Assembly: GCA_002309375.1 (NCBI GenBank)
Contig: DBXK01000024.1
Span: forward strand, 2,738-12,894
DNA: 10,157 nt
DNA from: Christensenella sp. UBA1214
GTDB taxonomy: Bacteria > Bacillota > Clostridia > Christensenellales > CAG-138
Reading direction: 5' to 3'
The translations under genes and the position numbers were made by a program. This document shows positions 6,896 to 10,157 of this stretch, piece after piece. Numbering within the stretch: position 1 is the stretch's first letter; every line of letters begins with the position of its first letter. The notes beneath the pieces were generated by a model that was not told the origin of the DNA, made no database searches, and worked only from the letters and a program-made list of their open reading frames with translations.

Positions 6896-6924
6896 AAAAA
6901 AAGACGGCGGCTCCGTCTTTTTTT
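6896..6924. terminator. Bidirectional intrinsic terminator between convergent genes
   Basis: Seven A's plus GACGG (6896-6907) pair perfectly with CCGTC plus seven T's (6913-6924) over a 5-base loop. The U-run exists on both strands. It lies 65 bases after the Mbeg1-like gene and 10 bases after the stop of the minus-strand DUF5662 gene, so it can end transcription from both sides. Confidence 0.9.
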
Positions 6925-6934
6925 ATACTTTTAA

Positions 6935-7510
6935 TCAATATTCTTTCTGCTTTTTCAGTTCCTTTCGGATATAGCGGAAGGTCTTTTTTTCACCCTCGTC
7001 GCGGAGCATGATCAGCAGCCTTTCGAGCAGCTTCGCGGTCTCAGGGTGCATGCGGTCCTTCGCCTTGCCGCGGGCGAAATACTCGTAGGCGGAGGCGTCG
7101 GTATAGTCCTTGCCCTTATAGGTCTTGCAGGCGCCGACGCGGTCGCAGAACATCTCGATCACATATTTGAGCGGCATCTTCACCGGCCCCATCGCCTTCG
7201 TGACGGGGTTGTAATCGGTCCAGTATTCGAAATGGTGCTTATTGCGGCCCTTGTGATGCATCCAGGCATAGGAAAAGCCGTATTCCGCCCTCTCGAGCTC
7301 GTTCGGACTGCGGTGGCCGTCGAAATGCTTCGCGCTCGGTATAAATTCCGAGGGGGAGAACTTGGACATATCGTGGAAAAAGCCGCGGATCGGGATCCCT
7401 GCGCGGACGCAGTGAACGAACACGGCGTTGCGGTGCTTCGTCACGACGCGAAGATGCTTGAAGGGATGCGCCTTGTTTTTCTTGATTTCGGGCGTCTTTT
7501 CGCTCTCCAT
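6935..7510 (-). CDS. DUF5662 family protein
   Basis: This 191-residue soluble protein has no signal peptide or membrane segment. Its features match DUF5662 as I know it: KHLRVVTKHR (18-27), GFFHDMSKFSPSEF (43-56) with an His-Asp pair at 46-47, RSPNELERAEYGFSYAW (67-83), and the His-rich MHHKGRNKHHFEYW (84-97). The conserved His, Asp, Glu and Arg residues suggest a metal- or phosphate-binding active site similar in spirit to HD-domain proteins, but I know of no proven activity. The C-terminus is basic. ATG 7510 overlaps the TAA of the uridine kinase gene by one base (TAATG), with GGAG eight bases upstream inside that gene, so translation is probably coupled. Co-expression with uridine kinase hints at nucleotide metabolism; this is inference. 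Confidence 0.87.
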   Translation of the reverse strand: MESEKTPEIKKNKAHPFKHLRVVTKHRNAVFVHCVRAGIPIRGFFHDMSKFSPSEFIPSAKHFDGHRSPNELERAEYGFSYAWMHHKGRNKHHFEYWTDYNPVTKAMGPVKMPLKYVIEMFCDRVGACKTYKGKDYTDASAYEYFARGKAKDRMHPETAKLLERLLIMLRDEGEKKTFRYIRKELKKQKEY

Positions 7511-8154
7511 TATTTATTCTCCGTCTCCTGAGCTTTCTTTTCCTTTGCCTGAAGCAGCTTTTTCTCGATATACGCGGTCACGGCCTCCGCCGCCATCGTG
7601 TTCTTTCCGCCGCGCATGACGGCGAAATCCGCCTTGTCGATATACTTGCTGATGTATTCGTCGTACATCGGCTTGACCGTCGCCTTATACTGCGCGGCGA
7701 TGCTTTCGAGCGTCCTGCCGCGCTTTTTCATGTCGCGGTCGATGCGGCGCAGCAGGCAGATATCGGTATCGACCCGCATGTAGATCTTGAGATCCATATG
7801 GGACATCAGCCGCACATCGTAGAAGGCATGGATGCCCTCGATGATCAGCACCTCCGGCGGATAGATCAGCTCATCCGAATCCGCACGGCAGTGGTTCGGG
7901 AAATCATAGCCCTTCTTAGTGATCGGCCGCCCCGCCTTGAGCGCAAGAACGTCCATATAGAGCTCGTCGTGGTCGAAGATCTCCGGCGAATCGTAATTCA
8001 CCTTCGCCCTCTCCTCCATCGGCTTGGCCTTCTGGTCGAAATAATAGCAGTCCTGCCCGAGGATCACGCAGGAGCAGGAGAGCTCCTCCTTGATCGTTCT
8101 CGCAAGAGTCGATTTTCCGCTGCTCGTGCCGCCGCAAATGCCGATAATGATCAT
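7510..8154 (-). CDS. udk: Uridine kinase (uridine/cytidine salvage)
   Basis: This cytoplasmic P-loop kinase phosphorylates uridine, and usually cytidine, to UMP or CMP in pyrimidine salvage. The 214-residue product matches the usual length of about 210. It shows the Walker A GGTSSGKST (8-16), GQDCYYFD (33-40) with D35 at the expected catalytic position, NYDSPEIFD (53-61), IIEGIHAFYD (104-113) and the arginine-rich lid DICLLRRIDRDMKKRGR (131-147), then KPMYDEYISKYIDKADFAV. The C-terminus is a charged helix. The ATG at 8154 is the only suitable start; its ribosome site is weak (TGAAG directly before ATG, GGGGG about 12 bases up). It is the first gene of a pair with DUF5662 and is divergent from the uracil permease gene, which fits a shared pyrimidine-salvage role. 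Small P-loop kinases for other nucleosides are the main alternative. Confidence 0.92.
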   Translation of the reverse strand: MIIIGICGGTSSGKSTLARTIKEELSCSCVILGQDCYYFDQKAKPMEERAKVNYDSPEIFDHDELYMDVLALKAGRPITKKGYDFPNHCRADSDELIYPPEVLIIEGIHAFYDVRLMSHMDLKIYMRVDTDICLLRRIDRDMKKRGRTLESIAAQYKATVKPMYDEYISKYIDKADFAVMRGGKNTMAAEAVTAYIEKKLLQAKEKKAQETENK

Positions 8155-8190
8155 CTTCAGTCTATGCCCCCGTGATGCTTTTGGTTATTG

Positions 8191-8209
8191 CGCGGGTCTT
8201 CCGCCCGCG
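8191..8209. repeat. GC-rich hairpin in the udk leader
   Basis: CGCGGG (8191-8196) pairs with CCCGCG (8204-8209) over a 7-base loop. It falls within the predicted 5' untranslated region of udk and has no U-run on that strand. It resembles the hairpin at 4088-4109 (same CGCGGG/CCCGCG arms with AA next to one arm) and may belong to a small repeat family, or may act on udk mRNA. Confidence 0.4.
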
Positions 8210-8228
8210 AAGGATTATTAACATTAAT

Positions 8229-8237
8229 ATTATAACA
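8229..8237 (-). promoter_or_regulatory. Extended -10 promoter of udk-DUF5662
   Basis: On the minus strand TGT precedes TATAAT (8234-8229), an extended -10. The sequence 17 bases upstream is TTTTAA, a poor -35. The expected start is near 8222, giving a leader of about 68 bases that contains the GC-rich hairpin at 8191-8209. Confidence 0.55.
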
Positions 8238-8303
8238 AATTTCGCAAGCAGTTAAAAGAGGAAATTTGAGATTTGCGGGAGCCTCGGGGCAAGTCCAATA
8301 TAT

Positions 8304-8344
8304 TGTCACAATTTGTTGACATCGGGCTGTATTTGCAGTATCCT
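8304..8344 (+). promoter_or_regulatory. Promoter of the uracil permease gene, with a possible operator
   Basis: TTGACA (8316-8321), a 17-base spacer and TATCCT (8339-8344) predict a start near 8350. TGTCA (8304-8308) and TGACA (8317-8321) form an inverted repeat with an 8-base gap that covers the -35, so it could be a repressor site. The 65-base leader up to ATG 8415 shows no PyrR attenuator or purine riboswitch that I recognise. Confidence 0.55.
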
Positions 8345-8414
8345 CTTTATATATAAAGGAACGCTTCGGCGGTCCCGAAAAAAAGTAACATGAAGGAGTA
8401 TAAAGGAGTACAGC

Positions 8415-9956
8415 ATGAAACTTATCTACAACGTCAGCGACAAGCCGAAATTCAGGAATGTTCTTGTTTTCGCGTTCCAGCAGCTGCTTGCGATCATGGC
8501 GGCGACCATCGCCGTTCCCGCGATCGTCGGCAACGGAATGACCGCTTCCGCCGCCCTCTTCGGCGCCGGCATCGGAACCCTCGTCTACCAGCTCTTCACC
8601 CGCTTCCGCAGTCCGGTCTTCCTCGGCTCCAGCTTCGCGTTCCTCGGCTCGATGTTCGCAGCCTTCGCAGGCGCCGCGAGCATGGAAATGGGCTTCCTCG
8701 GCCTGATCCTCGGCGCCGCATTCGCCGCCCTCGTGTACGTCGTTATTGCGATCGTCGTTAAGGCGGCCGGCGTAAAATGGATCGCAAAGCTGATGCCCGC
8801 CGTCGTTATCGGGCCCATCGTTGCGATCATCGGCCTCTCCCTTGCCGGCAACGCCGTCGGCGACATGATGAAGGGCGATTTCGCGGCTCCTGTCGAGCAA
8901 TATGCTTATGTGCAGGTCGATCCCAACAACCCCAACACAAAGCCTGAGGATATCGCCGCCATTCCCGAGAATGCGATAATCGACGAGAACGGTGTTGCCC
9001 ACTTCACTGCAAAGACGACCTCCAGCGTCCAGACCGCTTCCCCCTTCGTTGCGCTCGCCTGCGCGCTTGTGACGCTGTTCACCGTCATCCTCTGCTCTAC
9101 TTACGGCAAAAAACAGCTGCGCTTGATCCCGTTCATAATCGGTATAATCGCTGGCTACATCGTTGCGCTGATCTTCACTTTGATCGGCAGGGCGACCGGC
9201 AACGCCGCTCTCCGCATCATCGACTTCGCTCCGATCAAAGCCCTCGTCAAAGACGGCGTGAGCATCAAGACCTTCATCACCGTTCCCGAATTCAGCTTCC
9301 TCAAGGCGTTCAAGAGCTTCTCCGAGCTCACCCCCGCCTATATCGGCACCATCGCCGTTGCGTATATCCCCGTTGCGTTCGTCGTTTTCGCGGAGCATAT
9401 TGCGGACCATAAGAACCTCTCCTCCATCATCGAGAAGGATCTGCTGACCGATCCCGGCCTCTCCCGCACCCTCCTCGGCGACGGCATCGGCTCCTTCGCC
9501 GGCGCTCTGTTCGGCGGCTGCCCCAACACCACCTACGGCGAATCCATCGGCTGCGTCGCGATCACCCGCAACGCTTCCGTCGTTTCCGTCACCGGCGCGG
9601 CGATCCTCGCCCTGCTCGTTGCGTTCATTTCGCCCTTCGTCGCGTTCCTCGATTCCATCCCCGCCTGCGTCATGGGCGGCGTCTGCATGACCCTCTACGG
9701 CTTCATCGCGGTATCCGGCCTCAAGATGCTCCAGCCCGTTGACCTCAACGAGAACCGCAATCTCTTCGTCGCCTCCGTCATCCTGATCGCGGGCGTCGGC
9801 GGCCTCGTGCTGAACTTCACTCTCAAGGGCGGCCAGACCATCACGATTACGTCGGTAGCCTGCGCGCTGATCCTCGGCATCATAACCAACCTCATGCTTT
9901 CGAAGAAAAAGAAGGCCGAGGGCGAGGAGGACGAGCCCCAGCAGGTGATCAAGTAA
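8415..9956 (+). CDS. uraA: NCS2 family uracil permease
   Basis: This membrane transporter imports uracil with a cation, usually H+ in E. coli UraA. The 513-residue protein shows UraA features along its length: QQLLAIMAATIAVPAIVG (22-39), SSFAFLGS (72-79), PAVVIGPIVAIIGLSLAG (128-145), FAEHIADHKNL (325-335), KDLLTDPGL (341-349) and GGCPNTTYGESIG (367-379). E327 and E376 align with UraA E241 and E290, known uracil contacts. The position of UraA H245 appears to be D331, with H332 next to it. About 45 extra hydrophilic residues lie between 150 and 209, in the loop after the GLSLAG segment, compared with E. coli UraA (about 429 residues). The tail is highly charged. The start is ATG 8415 with AAGGAG (8403-8408) six bases upstream; an earlier similar AGGAG (8393-8397) precedes it. 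Xanthine specificity is a less likely alternative. The 417-residue antisense frame (8157-9410) is a shadow. Confidence 0.93.
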   Translation: MKLIYNVSDKPKFRNVLVFAFQQLLAIMAATIAVPAIVGNGMTASAALFGAGIGTLVYQLFTRFRSPVFLGSSFAFLGSMFAAFAGAASMEMGFLGLILGAAFAALVYVVIAIVVKAAGVKWIAKLMPAVVIGPIVAIIGLSLAGNAVGDMMKGDFAAPVEQYAYVQVDPNNPNTKPEDIAAIPENAIIDENGVAHFTAKTTSSVQTASPFVALACALVTLFTVILCSTYGKKQLRLIPFIIGIIAGYIVALIFTLIGRATGNAALRIIDFAPIKALVKDGVSIKTFITVPEFSFLKAFKSFSELTPAYIGTIAVAYIPVAFVVFAEHIADHKNLSSIIEKDLLTDPGLSRTLLGDGIGSFAGALFGGCPNTTYGESIGCVAITRNASVVSVTGAAILALLVAFISPFVAFLDSIPACVMGGVCMTLYGFIAVSGLKMLQPVDLNENRNLFVASVILIAGVGGLVLNFTLKGGQTITITSVACALILGIITNLMLSKKKKAEGEEDEPQQVIK

Positions 9957-9979
9957 AGAATAAGAACTTTGATTTATAC

Positions 9980-10010
9980 AAAAACAGGATCCCGAAACGG
10001 ATCCTGTTTT
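9980..10010 (+). terminator. Strong intrinsic terminator after the uracil permease gene
   Basis: AAAACAGGATCC (9981-9992) pairs with GGATCCTGTTTT (9999-10010) over a 6-base loop, 24 bases after the stop codon, with a four-T tail then an AT-rich stretch. It could also work in reverse. Confidence 0.88.
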
Positions 10011-10040
10011 AATTTATTGTTTCCATCGAAGCAGAACGAT

Positions 10041-10099
10041 CGCGTTCCGCGCCTCTCGCGGCGCGGCGCGCTGACCCGCGCGGCTCGCGTTCGCTCGCA
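10041..10099. repeat. GC-rich, hairpin-prone intergenic stretch
   Basis: Short inverted repeats are packed here: CCGCG/CGCGG (10047-10051 with 10057-10061) and GCGCG/CGCGC (10066-10070 with 10077-10081), followed by two direct GCTCGC copies (10083-10088, 10093-10098). Bases 10082-10099 match 15 of 18 at 4092-4109. Its composition is unlike the AT-rich sequence just before it. Its function is unknown; it may be a repeat element or a recombination scar. Confidence 0.45.
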
Positions 10100-10157
10100 T
10101 AGCCTGTGCGCTGATCCTCGGCATCATCACGAACCTCATGCTTTCGAAGAAAAAGAA
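10100..10157 (+). pseudogene. Near-copy of the 3' coding end of the uracil permease gene (runs off the right edge)
   Basis: Bases 10100-10157 match 9856-9913 inside the permease gene, with only three differences in 58 bases. All three are at third codon positions and are silent (TGC/TGT, ATA/ATC, ACC/ACG), so both read ACALILGIITNLMLSKKK. Upstream of 10100 the match stops at the GC-rich stretch, so this copy lacks everything before the last transmembrane segment and has no start codon or ribosome site. The right side is outside the window. It may be the remnant of a second permease paralog, or an artefact if this is a contig end. Confidence 0.8.

Noticed and set aside
8350..8414. Possible purine or other riboswitch in the permease leader
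   Set aside because: The leader is only about 65 bases and shows no conserved aptamer core or terminator/antiterminator pair.
8157..9410. 417-residue minus-strand open frame antisense to the permease gene
   Set aside because: It is highly charged, repeats acidic runs, has no known motif, and covers both the divergent promoter region and uraA; a shadow frame.

Overview
The window looks like chromosomal DNA from a GC-rich anaerobic member of the Clostridia, probably a gut lineage. I infer this from AT-rich sigma-A-type promoters set in GC-rich coding sequence, strong GGAGG/AAGGAG ribosome sites, a clostridial-type FeoB, a lipoprotein with a C-x4-C-x-H cluster, and DUF5662 and Mbeg1-like genes. 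No rRNA, tRNA, IS element, CRISPR array or complete mobile element is visible. I did not find a convincing new multi-gene system. The unusual content is in the intergenic regions and in one broken gene.

Layout. (1) 1-1513, minus: the N-terminal 504 codons of a secreted protein with three diverged copies of a beta-rich domain, running off the left edge, with a good promoter at 1561-1594. (2) 1630-3812, minus: feoA-feoB, a translationally coupled ferrous-iron uptake operon. (3) 3813-4139: a divergent control region with a 12-bp perfect palindrome, a near-consensus promoter for the next gene, and a short stretch that resembles the 3' end of that same gene. (4) 4140-5582, plus: a lipoprotein of unknown function. 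(5) 5671-6830, plus: an Mbeg1-like (DUF2974) alpha/beta-hydrolase gene broken by one frameshift just before its GHSKGG nucleophile motif. (6) 6896-6924: a terminator shared by convergent genes. (7) 6935-8154, minus: uridine kinase followed by a DUF5662 gene, overlapping by one base. (8) 8155-8414: a second divergent promoter region. (9) 8415-9956, plus: an NCS2 uracil permease, then a strong terminator. (10) 10011-10157: a GC-rich hairpin-forming stretch, then a near-copy of the permease gene's 3' end running off the right edge.

How the parts fit. Uracil permease and uridine kinase face away from each other across one control region and together make a pyrimidine-salvage unit: base import and nucleoside phosphorylation. 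FeoA/FeoB import Fe(II). The lipoprotein and the repeat-domain protein are exported and flank feoAB, but nothing in the sequence proves a link to iron. Two intergenic regions (about 3955-3996 and 10100-10157) carry short pieces matching the 3' coding end of a nearby gene. Both lie near a similar GC-rich 18-mer, suggesting past tandem duplication and collapse.
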